A stretch of DNA of 11,875 bases from NCBI GenBank assembly GCA_003167015.1, contig PMUF01000075.1:1-11875 (forward strand), read 5' to 3'. Made by a program: the position numbers and the translations under genes. Origin of the DNA: Chitinophagaceae bacterium (GTDB lineage Bacteria > Bacteroidota > Bacteroidia > Chitinophagales > Chitinophagaceae). The notes beneath the pieces are model-generated. The model searched no databases. It was not told the origin of the DNA and saw only the letters and a program-made list of their open reading frames with translations. Each line of letters opens with the position of its first letter. The first letter of the stretch is position 1. This document shows positions 1-7,800 of this stretch, in pieces.

Positions 1-931
1 GTGTAAGAAATACTTCGTCCAGCGTGGGCGATTTGACACTTACTGTCAAAAGCCCGATGCGTGCATTGCGCAGGGCCAGTAAAAGGTCTGTTATCATTTC
101 GGGATCCAGCATGGGTGCGGTGATGGTGTTATGGGCTGCAACGTGAACTTCCGCCAGTAATAGTTGCTGGATGATGTTTTTGGCCTGCGGCAGGTTCTCG
201 CCATCAGCCAGCTTCAATTCCAGCGCAGCCGTTCCTACTTTGGCTTTGAGCTGGTCCGGAGTGCCTTCTGCAATTACTTTTCCATGATCGATCACCGCAA
301 TCCTATCCGCAAGCTGGTCGGCTTCATCGAGGTATTGCGTAGTCAATACGACAGTTGAACCGTCGTTCACCAATCGGCGTATAGTGTTCCACACCTGGTT
401 ACGCGTACGCGGATCAAGCCCCGTAGTGGGCTCATCTAAAAACAGCAGTGCGGGTTGAGCGATCAGACTGGCGGCCAGGTCGAGCCGGCGACGCATACCC
501 CCCGAATATTGAGCAAGCGGGCGTTTTGCCGCTTCGGTAAGACCGAATTCTTCCAACAATTCATTAGCCTTGCATTTGGCCTCGCGATTGTTGAGCCCCA
601 GCAGCATGGAAAAGACGATCAAATTTTCCGTCGCCGATAATTTTTCATCAACGGAGGCATACTGACCCGTTAGGCCAATCAACTGGCGGACGATGTGATT
701 GTCTTTTACGACGTCATAACCAAAAACCCTGGCTGATCCGCCATCCGGCCTCAATAAAGTCGCCAGCATACGGATGACGGTGGTTTTTCCAGCACCATTC
801 GGGCCTAAAACGCCATAAATACCACCGGCTGGTATGTGCAGGTCGACGCCATCCACAGCATGATGATCACCAAAGATCTTTACCAGTCCCCGGGCCTCTA
901 CCGCCATCGATGAAAGTTGCGATAATTTCAT
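1..931 (-). CDS. DrrA-type ABC transporter ATP-binding protein, 3' end cut by window edge
   Basis: This cytoplasmic ATPase subunit would power a two-part ABC-2 type exporter; its permease should lie beyond the left edge. I translated the open frame from ATG at 929-931: 310 residues with no stop. Visible motifs are Walker A GPNGAGKTT (residues 43-51), Q-loop Gln90, signature YSGGM (142-146), Walker B ALLFLDEP (161-168) and D-loop GLDP (171-174). The switch position reads TTQYLDEAD, with Gln199 where many ABC ATPases have His; this is usual in the daunorubicin-resistance (DrrA) group. The visible end, SPTLDEVFLT, is the conserved DrrA C-terminal motif, so probably only about 10-20 residues are missing. 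No clear Shine-Dalgarno site precedes the ATG, but an inverted repeat lies 12 bases upstream. The ATPase assignment is secure; the exported substrate cannot be told from sequence. Confidence 0.95.
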   Translation of the reverse strand, partial: MKLSQLSSMAVEARGLVKIFGDHHAVDGVDLHIPAGGIYGVLGPNGAGKTTVIRMLATLLRPDGGSARVFGYDVVKDNHIVRQLIGLTGQYASVDEKLSATENLIVFSMLLGLNNREAKCKANELLEEFGLTEAAKRPLAQYSGGMRRRLDLAASLIAQPALLFLDEPTTGLDPRTRNQVWNTIRRLVNDGSTVVLTTQYLDEADQLADRIAVIDHGKVIAEGTPDQLKAKVGTAALELKLADGENLPQAKNIIQQLLLAEVHVAAHNTITAPMLDPEMITDLLLALRNARIGLLTVSVKSPTLDEVFLT

Positions 932-942
932 GATAAGTAATT

Positions 943-959
943 GTGTAGCGAAACTACAC
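943..959 (-). promoter_or_regulatory. Inverted repeat in the leader of the ABC ATPase gene
   Basis: Perfect 6-base arms GTGTAG and CTACAC are separated by 5 bases, ending 12 bases upstream of the ABC ATPase start. On the minus strand the repeat contains TAGTTTCG, one mismatch from the Bacteroidota -7 box TAnnTTTG. The overlap suggests a repressor operator covering a promoter, or a small leader hairpin. No T-tract follows on the minus strand, so it is not a convincing terminator. Symmetry is seen; function is inferred. Confidence 0.4.
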
Positions 960-1035
960 CACTACGCTCTTCCGGGAAATGACCAGCCGGTGAGTGCCCG
1001 GGGATCGTCGGTAAAAGATAGTATCGGGTCGGTTT

Positions 1036-1401
1036 TCAATAAAAGAACTGTTCTTTGACGACCTTACCGTCCGTGACATGGAAAACCGCAATTTCTTCGA
1101 GTGTAAGGCGTGGCTTGCCTTTGAACGTAATTTCCTGTTTCAGCACGACACTGAAAAATTCGCCCGCGACGATCGGTTCGCTGCAGGTATAGCTATGTAT
1201 AGTGTCGATCGTGGCCCGGCGTGCGACCCCTTTGGCTTTGACGGCTTCCCGGCCATGGGTAAAGACAGGGAACCCCATCGAGGCTGCTTTTTCGGGCTCC
1301 TGAGAGACGACATCTTCATGATACAGCGTATCCTGGATCTCGATAAATTTCCGTTCGGACATCCATTCGCGATAACGGGTGGCTACTTCCTGGGTTGTCA
1401 T
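1036..1401 (-). CDS. SnoaL-like / NTF2-fold small protein
   Basis: This 121-residue cytoplasmic protein has the length and pattern of stand-alone SnoaL-like (NTF2-superfamily) proteins. An N-terminal helix (EVATRYREWMSERKF) and a second helical stretch with LYHEDVVSQEP are followed by a strand-rich half ending LTLEEIAVFHVTDGKVVKEQFFY. The late 'F.v.dGKVv.e.ff' motif is typical of the fold. Family members range from polyketide cyclases and isomerases to proteins of unknown role, so no reaction is assigned. I chose ATG at 1399-1401; an earlier in-frame start at 1437 would add a non-conserved Lys-rich leader. The upstream bases are an A-rich run without a Shine-Dalgarno site, normal for this phylum. 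It lies 73 bases after the hydrolase on the same strand and may be co-transcribed or have its own promoter. Confidence 0.8.
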   Translation of the reverse strand: MTTQEVATRYREWMSERKFIEIQDTLYHEDVVSQEPEKAASMGFPVFTHGREAVKAKGVARRATIDTIHSYTCSEPIVAGEFFSVVLKQEITFKGKPRLTLEEIAVFHVTDGKVVKEQFFY

Positions 1402-1474
1402 AATCGTTTTTTTTAGTTTGATGGGACGAAGATCCAACAGGCCAGTGACAACCTTATGTCAGGAGGGGTACGAT

Positions 1475-3211
1475 TTATCTCGAAATCCCTACTTCAATAA
1501 AGCTATCCGTTGACCATTCAATATTCAATGGTTCCCCCGCATCCTGCATGGTTTCCTTGCTGACATCTTTCCCGGTTCCATAATTGACCTGGGCAAAGGG
1601 GTTTTTGTCAATATTTAATACGACCAGCAGGCGACTTCCTTCAGACAGCTGCTTGCTGAATATCCGGGATCGGGTGAACGGGATTGTTTCCCGTTTGCCC
1701 GGGGTAAGCAGTCTGCGTTTTTCCATACTATTAGCATAGCTCGCCCTGCCGAGAAAGTAAGACAGCTCAAAGTATTCACCCTTCGGGGTGACTTCATATA
1801 ATACGACCCCTACGTCCATGTCTTTTTTATTGATAATGGCCGTTAACGCCCCTTCCAGGGAACCACTGACTGTGACAGGTCTGTCAAATGGCTCACTGAT
1901 AAAAAACAACCCGTTTGTCCGATCAAGCTCCGTCTTAATGATCGGGTCAGGATAATAATCGTTATTAGCAACGGTACGGTCAGCCAGATTGACCGTCTGG
2001 GACAGGAATTGCTCTTTCGGCAGCTTTTTTTCCAGGAGCTTATAATTTTGCCCATCAGAGGCATTATCCAGGTACAGCCTTAGTTTGGAGGATTCCATTT
2101 TATCCAATGAAGGGACGTGCCGCCAGGTATTGGCACCCATGACCTCAAAATTGATCTTGTCTTTCAGGAGTTCCGGCTTCTTTCCGCCTTTGAAGATATA
2201 ATCAAACCATTGGAAGGTAACTGCCCTGGTGTCGATCAACGCAATGCTATCGACGGGATAGCCCCTTAAATTGGCTACGCCGCCTTGCTGCGCACCGAAG
2301 TGGTCATAAGGCCCAATGATCAGGTAATGATCGGCTGTGAGGTTATACCTGTAATGCTGCCGCAAATATTCCATAGCTGAAATCTGACCGTCATCATAAT
2401 AGCCGGTTATCGTCAGCACCGGGATATTGATCCTGGCAAACTCTTCTTTGTAGGGTACCATCGACTGCCAGTACCCGTCGTAATCGGGATGGGACAGCCA
2501 TTTCTGTAGCCAGGGATTCGGTGTCCCGTCGACACTGTCTATCTTATCATAAGCGGCGCCGCCTTCCCACCAATTGATCCGCATCCTGCGCCAGCGGGCA
2601 TTGTCATTGTTGACAGCGGTATCGGTATATTTGTTATCAGTGACATAAAAGGCCCACTGGTAATTGACAGTCAGGAAAACATTGTTCTCCATCGGCAGGC
2701 CCAGGCCGGGAATAGCGGCCACATAGGGTACGATGGTCTTGAGCGCCGGGTTCAGGTATTTTGTTGCCGCCCATTGCACAAAACCGCAATAACTGCCACC
2801 GTACATGCCCACCCGGCCGTCACTCCAGGGCTGCTGCACGATCCATCTGATCACGGCGTTGACATCCCGGGCTTCATGCTCATAGGGCTCTATTTTGTCC
2901 GGGCTCAACCGTTTTCCCCTGGTGTCGGCCACCATACCCACATAGCCGTGGTCGGCGGCGTAGCAGGCTTCACCCAGGCTGCGCTGTGTATTGGAATAGA
3001 TGGAGAAAAACAAGGTGGTCGGAAGTTTGGCCGGCGCCCCCTTTTTGCGGACAATAACGGCCGAAAGGGTTGCGCCATCGCTGGTCCTGATCATTACACT
3101 GTCAGAAATGATATAGCGTACCGTATCGGGCAAGGCTAGATTGTTCTGGGATAATCCATGGTGATGGAATAGAAGGCATAGCAAAGCCATGCAGAAGATT
3201 TTGCTTTTCAT
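1475..3211 (-). CDS. Secreted CocE/NonD family serine hydrolase (X-Pro dipeptidyl-peptidase-like)
   Basis: This 578-residue alpha/beta hydrolase belongs to the CocE/NonD family, which includes cocaine esterase, glutaryl-7-ACA acylases and X-Pro dipeptidyl-peptidases. Residues 1-21 form a signal peptide (MKSKIFCMALLCLLFHHHGLS), so it should act in the periplasm or at the cell surface. The nucleophile elbow GGSYCG is at 138-143 (Ser140). The likely acid is Asp273 or Asp274 in GYYDDGQ, and the base is His304 in GPYDHF. From about residue 350 to the end comes the beta-sandwich domain of the family, including SEPFDRPVTVSGSLEG and a C-terminal ILNIDKNP-like strand region. Length is normal and the frame is intact. 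It starts 25 bases after the response regulator stop, so it is probably the last gene of a kinase-regulator-hydrolase operon. Ester or amide substrate is unknown. Confidence 0.92.
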   Translation of the reverse strand: MKSKIFCMALLCLLFHHHGLSQNNLALPDTVRYIISDSVMIRTSDGATLSAVIVRKKGAPAKLPTTLFFSIYSNTQRSLGEACYAADHGYVGMVADTRGKRLSPDKIEPYEHEARDVNAVIRWIVQQPWSDGRVGMYGGSYCGFVQWAATKYLNPALKTIVPYVAAIPGLGLPMENNVFLTVNYQWAFYVTDNKYTDTAVNNDNARWRRMRINWWEGGAAYDKIDSVDGTPNPWLQKWLSHPDYDGYWQSMVPYKEEFARINIPVLTITGYYDDGQISAMEYLRQHYRYNLTADHYLIIGPYDHFGAQQGGVANLRGYPVDSIALIDTRAVTFQWFDYIFKGGKKPELLKDKINFEVMGANTWRHVPSLDKMESSKLRLYLDNASDGQNYKLLEKKLPKEQFLSQTVNLADRTVANNDYYPDPIIKTELDRTNGLFFISEPFDRPVTVSGSLEGALTAIINKKDMDVGVVLYEVTPKGEYFELSYFLGRASYANSMEKRRLLTPGKRETIPFTRSRIFSKQLSEGSRLLVVLNIDKNPFAQVNYGTGKDVSKETMQDAGEPLNIEWSTDSFIEVGISR

Positions 3212-3236
3212 GCTTGTGTGATGAATTTATGATTAT

Positions 3237-3929
3237 TTAATGCCGGTTCATGTTTTTGAACCTGGCTGCCTGACGGCTTGAAAAGTTGATCAGCTGACCC
3301 GTCTTAAGCTGAAGGGAAAACCGTCCGTCTTGTTCCCTTATCAATTCAATATAATTGAGGTTGATGATCTGTGTCCGGCTGGTCCTGAAGAAAAGCTGCC
3401 CGTCCAGCTGCTCTTCCAATTGATTCAACGAGGTCTTCAGCAAGACGTTTTGTTTGTTGAAGAACAAGCGGGCATAGTTATCCATTGACTCGATGAGGTG
3501 TACGTCTTCCCATTTGATCATATGGTACTGCCCTCTGTCTTTTACAAATAGGAAGGGTGTCTCTTTGTCTCTGAACCGGGCAAGGGCCTGTTCCATAGCT
3601 TTTGCAAAGCGCTCTTCCCGTACGGGTTTCATCAGGTAGTCCAGCGCACTGACCTCGAATGCTTTTACCGCGTACGCATCAAAGGCCGTCACAAAGATCA
3701 CTATAGGTACGGATATCAGCGATTCCAGCAGGTCGAACCCTGATCTGCCCGGCATCTGTATGTCCAGGAAAATAATATCCGGCTTTACCGTTCTAATGAG
3801 TTCCCCGGCTTCATCCGCATTGGAGGCTTCACCGACTACTTTAATGGCAGGATAGTCCGTCAGCATCCGCCTCAATTCCGTCCTTGCGGTACGTTCGTCG
3901 TCAATGATCAGGGCAGTGATACCAACCAT
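3237..3929 (-). CDS. LytTR-family response regulator
   Basis: This 230-residue cytoplasmic transcription regulator has an N-terminal receiver domain (about 3-120) and a C-terminal LytTR DNA-binding domain (about 126-230). The acidic pair is Asp10-Asp11, the phosphoacceptor is Asp56 in IIFLDIQMPG, and the conserved Thr81 and Lys101 (YLMKP) are present. LytTR landmarks include FLFVKDRGQY, the LIESMDNYARLF stretch and FFRTSRTQIINLNYI. The ATG at 3927-3929 lies inside the end of the kinase gene, giving a 22-base overlap and implying translational coupling. LytTR proteins bind paired direct repeats upstream of targets; I did not identify such repeats here. Its likely targets include its own operon, which ends in the hydrolase, but this is inference. 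Confidence 0.96.
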   Translation of the reverse strand: MVGITALIIDDERTARTELRRMLTDYPAIKVVGEASNADEAGELIRTVKPDIIFLDIQMPGRSGFDLLESLISVPIVIFVTAFDAYAVKAFEVSALDYLMKPVREERFAKAMEQALARFRDKETPFLFVKDRGQYHMIKWEDVHLIESMDNYARLFFNKQNVLLKTSLNQLEEQLDGQLFFRTSRTQIINLNYIELIREQDGRFSLQLKTGQLINFSSRQAARFKNMNRH

Positions 3930-4954
3930 GATAGTGGAAAATTTAATTCAGCACATACAAAACCATCACTCCCCTCGCCAAGACCGAACGAAGCATTGCC
4001 ACGGTATATCATCGATAACCTTTCGCTGAGGTTTTTGAGGCCAATGCCCGGAAGGTCATTTGATTTCTCCAGCGATCCGGGATTACAAACGCAGATTTGC
4101 AACCGATTATCGCGCTGAACGATCTTGATCGTGATCTGTCCGCCTTCCTTCAGTCCGGAAATGCCATGCTTTACCGCATTTTCGACCAGGACCTGGATAC
4201 ACATCCGGGGGATGGTGATGGAGAGTAATGTCTCATCCATTTCGATCCGGTATTGCAGCCGATCTTCCATGCGCATTTTTTCAAGTTCCAGGTAGTCTTT
4301 TACCAGGTTCATCTCCGATTCAAGGGATGCAAACCCGGATTGGCTCTGGTAAAGACCGTTGCGCAGCAGTTCACTTAGCAGGTCGATCCCCCTTCGGGCA
4401 GAGCGCGGGTCGGCTGCAACCAAAGATTTAATGGTATTTAATGAATTGAAGAGAAAGTGCGGATTAAGCTGTGCAGAGAGGTTATTGAGCTGTGCCTCCT
4501 TAAAACTGACAGCCAATCGGGTCTCCCGCTGGGCGGACTGGTAAAAGTGATAAGCCAGCAACCAGATCGACATCAGGCGGATGCCCGCGATAAAAATGTC
4601 TAACCCATTCATCTTAAAAAATGCAACCAGGCTTTGTGTCGTCCACGGGATGAAAAGAACCCGTATAGCATAGATTTTCAGTACGGTAACCAATGTGTAT
4701 ATGATGCCCATCGCCAAAATCGCCGGTATGATGCGCGTAACCAGGAGATTCGGCGGCAAATCGTTCCAGCGCCTTTTCTGTACGAAGGTCCTGTAAAGGT
4801 TGGTGATCCAGACATAAAGCAGCACATCGGTAACGAACTGCAGCGCTCCCAGCCACGGATTAAAATGTCCGCCGGCCCACCCCTGGAAACTCCAGTAGGA
4901 TGCCGCAATGGACCAACCAATGAGCTGACATTTCCAGTAGAGTGATATGTTCAT
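3908..4954 (-). CDS. LytS/YehU-type sensor histidine kinase
   Basis: This integral-membrane kinase phosphorylates the overlapping LytTR regulator. From ATG at 4952-4954 it is 348 residues. Four hydrophobic segments (about 10-22, 37-53, 71-96 and 119-138) form a membrane sensor without a large extracytoplasmic loop. A short linker leads to the His_kinase domain with QLNPHFLFNSLNTIKSL and phosphoacceptor His166. The ATPase part shows the N box VENAVKHGI (257-265) and G box GIGLKNLSERL (303-313). The frame can extend to TTG at 5017, but the ATG gives the usual N-terminus of this family and has AAGAAAGG just upstream, so it is preferred. The gene is complete and ends inside the regulator gene. 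The stimulus is unknown. Confidence 0.95.
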   Translation of the reverse strand: MNISLYWKCQLIGWSIAASYWSFQGWAGGHFNPWLGALQFVTDVLLYVWITNLYRTFVQKRRWNDLPPNLLVTRIIPAILAMGIIYTLVTVLKIYAIRVLFIPWTTQSLVAFFKMNGLDIFIAGIRLMSIWLLAYHFYQSAQRETRLAVSFKEAQLNNLSAQLNPHFLFNSLNTIKSLVAADPRSARRGIDLLSELLRNGLYQSQSGFASLESEMNLVKDYLELEKMRMEDRLQYRIEMDETLLSITIPRMCIQVLVENAVKHGISGLKEGGQITIKIVQRDNRLQICVCNPGSLEKSNDLPGIGLKNLSERLSMIYRGNASFGLGEGSDGFVCAELNFPLSWLVSLP

Positions 4955-5050
4955 GCCTTTCTTCAATACCGTTTGTTTAAACAAAGCAACGAATATCAGG
5001 TCGAACAAAAAAGACAAAGTACAGCAGCGTAAGAATTTGGGGGATGGGCG

Positions 5051-6160
5051 TCATAAATATTTCAGCAGCCTGATCTCCGGATGTTGAAATTTGTATTTTG
5101 CGTAGCGCTTGCAAACAAAATACAAAACAATCTCGACTAAAATAAATACCAGGTATAGCTGGGGTAAGCTCCAACGCAGCTTCGCCGGTATCTCTGTATA
5201 GGGCGCTGTTTCATACCAGCCCTGGTGGGTATCGCCTGTCCTCAATAAGTTGACCAGTAGCGCAGCTACATGGATCAGCAGGATATGAACGATATAGTAA
5301 AATAAAGGAACCCGCCCGAAAGTCGACAGTACCCGGGCGAGCCAACCGCCAGCCCGCTCGGCGAAAGGCACCAGTGCGATGATCGGACCCAGCGTCATCA
5401 GCAGGTACAGCTGTGAGGGCGGATATTTCTGCTGGCTCAGCAAACGAAAGATAAATGGCCGTGGCTGGGGATCACCCATGACGAGGAGCAGGGTACCGAT
5501 GATAACAAATAGGGCAATTGCCGATAAACCTATGGTCAGACATATTTTCCTTCGCCTGGCAGCTTCCAGCTGTAATATGCGCCCAAAACCGTAACCGGCC
5601 ATCATAACGCCAATCCAGGGCAGTAGTACATAAAGGATGGATATCCACTTTATACCGTCGTAATCAATGGGATAAAAAAAGTTCCACCAATGAACGCTTG
5701 CCGGCACCAAACCAAAAACCTGTTCACCGGCGATAATAAGCAGACCGATGATCCATATCGAACGAAACGGCAGCCAAATGGCGCCCGCCAATAGCACCAT
5801 ACACCAACCGAGCATCCAGATCACCCCGGCCAGCATAAATTGACTGAAGTTCAAATTAAATGTCCAGCAAAAACGAAGGAAGGTTAACTCCAGGACAACG
5901 AGGAATATACCCCGGGTAATAAGATAGCCGGACAATGCCCTTTTATTGTTCAGCTTATCGCCATACAAAAATGCTGAAACACCGGCAAAAAACACGAAGC
6001 CCGACACGCAAAAATGTGTGATCCAGCGCGTAAAGAAAACGGCCGGATCTGCACTGTTGGCGGGAATCCCTGAATACACGCGCACATGGTCAACAGCCAT
6101 CAATACCATGATGGCACCGCGCAAAAGATCTACTGAATTGTAGCGTTTTGTCTTTTCCAT
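5051..6160 (-). CDS. DUF1624 (heparan-alpha-glucosaminide N-acetyltransferase-like) membrane protein
   Basis: This 369-residue, strongly hydrophobic protein has about ten predicted membrane segments. The N-terminus SVDLLRGAIMVLMAVDHVRV is the hallmark of the DUF1624 group, with conserved Asp24-His25 in the first membrane helix. Distant relatives transfer acetyl groups from cytoplasmic acetyl-CoA to sugars across the membrane, and the conserved His may serve that role; no substrate can be assigned here. I chose ATG at 6158-6160, directly before EKTKRYNSVDLLRG. An upstream in-frame start at 6292 would overlap the divergent gene and its promoter. A TAGTTTTG -7 box sits 9 bases before this ATG. 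The gene lies 96 bases ahead of the sensor kinase on the same strand, so co-transcription is possible but not shown. Confidence 0.88.
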   Translation of the reverse strand: MEKTKRYNSVDLLRGAIMVLMAVDHVRVYSGIPANSADPAVFFTRWITHFCVSGFVFFAGVSAFLYGDKLNNKRALSGYLITRGIFLVVLELTFLRFCWTFNLNFSQFMLAGVIWMLGWCMVLLAGAIWLPFRSIWIIGLLIIAGEQVFGLVPASVHWWNFFYPIDYDGIKWISILYVLLPWIGVMMAGYGFGRILQLEAARRRKICLTIGLSAIALFVIIGTLLLVMGDPQPRPFIFRLLSQQKYPPSQLYLLMTLGPIIALVPFAERAGGWLARVLSTFGRVPLFYYIVHILLIHVAALLVNLLRTGDTHQGWYETAPYTEIPAKLRWSLPQLYLVFILVEIVLYFVCKRYAKYKFQHPEIRLLKYL

Positions 6161-6169
6161 GATTGCAGT

Positions 6170-6177
6170 CAAAACTA
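6170..6177 (-). promoter_or_regulatory. Bacteroidota -7 promoter box for the DUF1624 gene
   Basis: On the minus strand the bases read TAGTTTTG, an exact match to TAnnTTTG, the -7 consensus of the primary sigma factor in Bacteroidota. It ends 9 bases before the ATG at 6160, implying a very short leader. No TTG -33 element was seen at the usual 19-22 base distance, so the call rests on the -7 box and its placement. Confidence 0.4.
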
Positions 6178-6234
6178 TCCTTAAAAATACAGCATTTGTT
6201 CCGATTCGTACAATGGTATGACTCACCGTTGCAC

Positions 6235-6242
6235 TATTTTTG
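6235..6242 (+). promoter_or_regulatory. Bacteroidota -7 promoter box for the quinone oxidoreductase gene
   Basis: TATTTTTG matches TAnnTTTG exactly and ends 25 bases before the ATG at 6268. A GGGAG stretch between the box and the start could act as a weak ribosome site. No well-spaced -33 TTG was found. With the minus-strand box at 6170-6177 it makes a compact divergent promoter region of 107 bases. Confidence 0.45.
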
Positions 6243-6267
6243 CCCAAAAAACGCTGGGAGCTGGAAA

Positions 6268-7227
6268 ATGAAAGCACTAACATTATCTGCATTCGGTAGT
6301 TCCGATGTACTTGAATACAAAGAAATAAGCGATCCGGTGCTAAAAGACGGAGAGATATTGGTAGAGATGAAAACGATAGGATTGAACTTTGCCGATCTCA
6401 TGCGGAGGGGCGGAGTGTATCCCATGAGAGGCCGTGCGCCTTATATCAATGGCTTTGAAGGAGCGGGAATAGTAAAAGATTCCAATCATCATCCCGAATT
6501 CAAACCCGGTGACAGGGTTGCCTTTGCCGACGTCCCGTTTGCCAATGCAGAGCTGGTGGCTGTTCCTTTTGAAAATGCCATTCCGCTGCCCGATGAAATC
6601 AGTTTTGAGACCGCCGCCTCTGTCCTGTTGCAGGGCCTTACAGCGCATTTTCTGACTGCCGACAGCCATACAATAAAGCCTGGCGAAACTGCACTGGTTC
6701 ATGCGGCTGCGGGCGGTGTGGGGCAATTGCTCATCCAGGTCTGTAAAATATTAGGGGCGAAAGTCATTGGTCTGTCATCTTCCGAAGACAAAAAAGAAGT
6801 AGCGCTGTCCTTAGGCGCGGATGCCGTCTTTTTATATGACGATGATTGGAGGGCGAAAGTTTTAGACATGTGTCCGAATGGGGTGGATGTGGTGTATGAC
6901 AGTGTAGGAACTACGATGGAAGGCAGTATCGCCGTGACGAAAATTTTAGGCCAGGTAGTTCTCTTTGGCCTGGCGGGTGGCAAACTGGAACTGGGAAATC
7001 CATTGTGGATTATTGCACATTCTAAAACCATTACCGGCGGAGATTTGTGGAATTATCTTACTTCGAGAGAGGAAAGGATAAAGCGATCGGAACAATTTTT
7101 TGAATGGATCCTGGCCGGAAAAATAAAAGTCTCTCCACCGACAGTTTTCAGGCTTTCCGAAGGTAAAAAGGCTCATGACCTGATGGAGGGAAGAAAGAGC
7201 ACCGGAAAGATCCTAATGGTGCCTTAA
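6268..7227 (+). CDS. NADPH:quinone oxidoreductase-like medium-chain dehydrogenase/reductase
   Basis: This 319-residue cytoplasmic enzyme of the zinc-independent quinone reductase branch of the MDR superfamily should reduce quinones or other electrophilic carbonyls with NADPH. The N-terminal GroES-like domain starts MKALTLSAFGSSDVLEYKE and holds the family stretch GLNFADLMRRGGVYP (38-52) and GFEGAGIV (62-69). The Rossmann domain has HAAAGGVGQLLIQ (145-157), including the AAxGGVG nucleotide-binding loop. The usual zinc ligands of alcohol dehydrogenases are not evident. The C-terminus ends with the expected GRKSTGKILM. I chose ATG at 6268 because it begins the conserved N-terminus; an upstream in-frame alternative start at 6163 would cross the promoter. 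Length is normal. It converges on the membrane-protein fragment, with 10 bases between the stops. Confidence 0.93.
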   Translation: MKALTLSAFGSSDVLEYKEISDPVLKDGEILVEMKTIGLNFADLMRRGGVYPMRGRAPYINGFEGAGIVKDSNHHPEFKPGDRVAFADVPFANAELVAVPFENAIPLPDEISFETAASVLLQGLTAHFLTADSHTIKPGETALVHAAAGGVGQLLIQVCKILGAKVIGLSSSEDKKEVALSLGADAVFLYDDDWRAKVLDMCPNGVDVVYDSVGTTMEGSIAVTKILGQVVLFGLAGGKLELGNPLWIIAHSKTITGGDLWNYLTSREERIKRSEQFFEWILAGKIKVSPPTVFRLSEGKKAHDLMEGRKSTGKILMVP

Positions 7228-7237
7228 CCACCCATAC

Positions 7238-7468
7238 TTATTTAAATTTCAGCAGGGATGCTTTTAGCAAAATAGTGATGATTACATATAGCAAGATAGT
7301 AATGAACAGGCAAATGGGAAGGAACCACCATCCCAAAACCTCATGAACCCCCATTATATCGCTGTTAAAGCCAAACGTAAAGCCCTGGCCGGAGATCAGC
7401 AGACCGGTATGAGAAGGGAAAATGAGCTTCAAAATACAAAGCAATCCAAAAGCAAACGTATCGCCGCC
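7238..7468 (-). pseudogene. C-terminal fragment of an unrecognised membrane protein
   Basis: In this frame about 76 residues can be read, from GGDTFAFGLLCILKLIF to the TAA at 7238-7240. They contain two hydrophobic stretches: FAFGLLCILKLIF, and a long one, WWFLPICLFITILLYVIITILL, near the C-terminus. No good start precedes the first hydrophobic stretch; the first ATG that could serve on its own lies at 7352-7354 and would give a 38-residue single-span protein. The frame runs directly into the broken CDF transporter gene upstream, in a different register. I do not recognise the family. The simplest reading is the tail of a larger membrane protein fused by deletion to the CDF gene. A genuine small membrane protein starting at 7354 is the alternative. 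Confidence 0.45.
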
Positions 7469-7719
7469 AGCGGCTCCACCTTCCCGTGGCCGTATGGGTG
7501 CTCCTTATCCGCCGGTTTCATGGCGATCCGCAACCCCACCCACAGCAACCCCGAGCTCAGCACATCCGCGCCCGTCTCCGTGGCGTCCGCCACCAGGGCA
7601 TAAGAATGCCCGAGGTAGCCGGCGATATACTTTACAAACACCAGCCCGATACTGATCACAATGCCCAGCACCGTCGTACGGATCGCTTTCACCGAAGGAT
7701 GTATATCGACATTTTGCAT
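7429..7719 (-). pseudogene. Truncated cation diffusion facilitator (CDF), N-terminal third only
   Basis: From ATG at 7717-7719, 96 codons are open, of which the first 86 look like a CDF metal/proton antiporter. After a short lead, TM1 (VLGIVISIGLVFVKYIAGYL) is followed by HSYALVADATETGADVLSS, the TM2 motif that carries metal-site acidic residues. Then comes the conserved loop KPADKEHPYGHGKVEPLAA. CDF proteins are normally about 300 residues; here similarity stops after Ala86 and ten unrelated residues (IRLLLDCFVF) precede a stop. No continuation of the expected third to sixth membrane helices or the cytoplasmic domain exists in any frame downstream. The remnant cannot transport metal. The break point lies at about 7462-7468, where the unrelated membrane-protein tail begins. 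Confidence 0.8.
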
Positions 7720-7800
7720 GCAGCCATAAATTTGCAGCAATTTTATCTCAATTTTCTCAAAAAAGCCACGCAACCCTTGAATTATATCTCCCGTTTGTAT

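Noticed and set aside
1078..1416. Plus-strand frame of 112 codons opposite the SnoaL-like gene
   Set aside because: No recognisable domain, Phe/Cys-rich shadow of a well-supported minus-strand gene.
4955..5017. Kinase start at TTG 5017
   Set aside because: The ATG at 4954 has a purine-rich AAGAAAGG just upstream and gives the usual family N-terminus; the extra 21 residues are not family-like.
5015..5021. TACTTTG on the minus strand as a promoter -7 box for the kinase operon
   Set aside because: It has only one base between TA and TTTG instead of two and no clear -33 element, so it is too weak to list.
7429..7468. Programmed frameshift linking the CDF remnant to the downstream membrane frame
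   Set aside because: The downstream residues do not resemble the third CDF helix or the cytoplasmic domain, so a shift would not restore a CDF protein.
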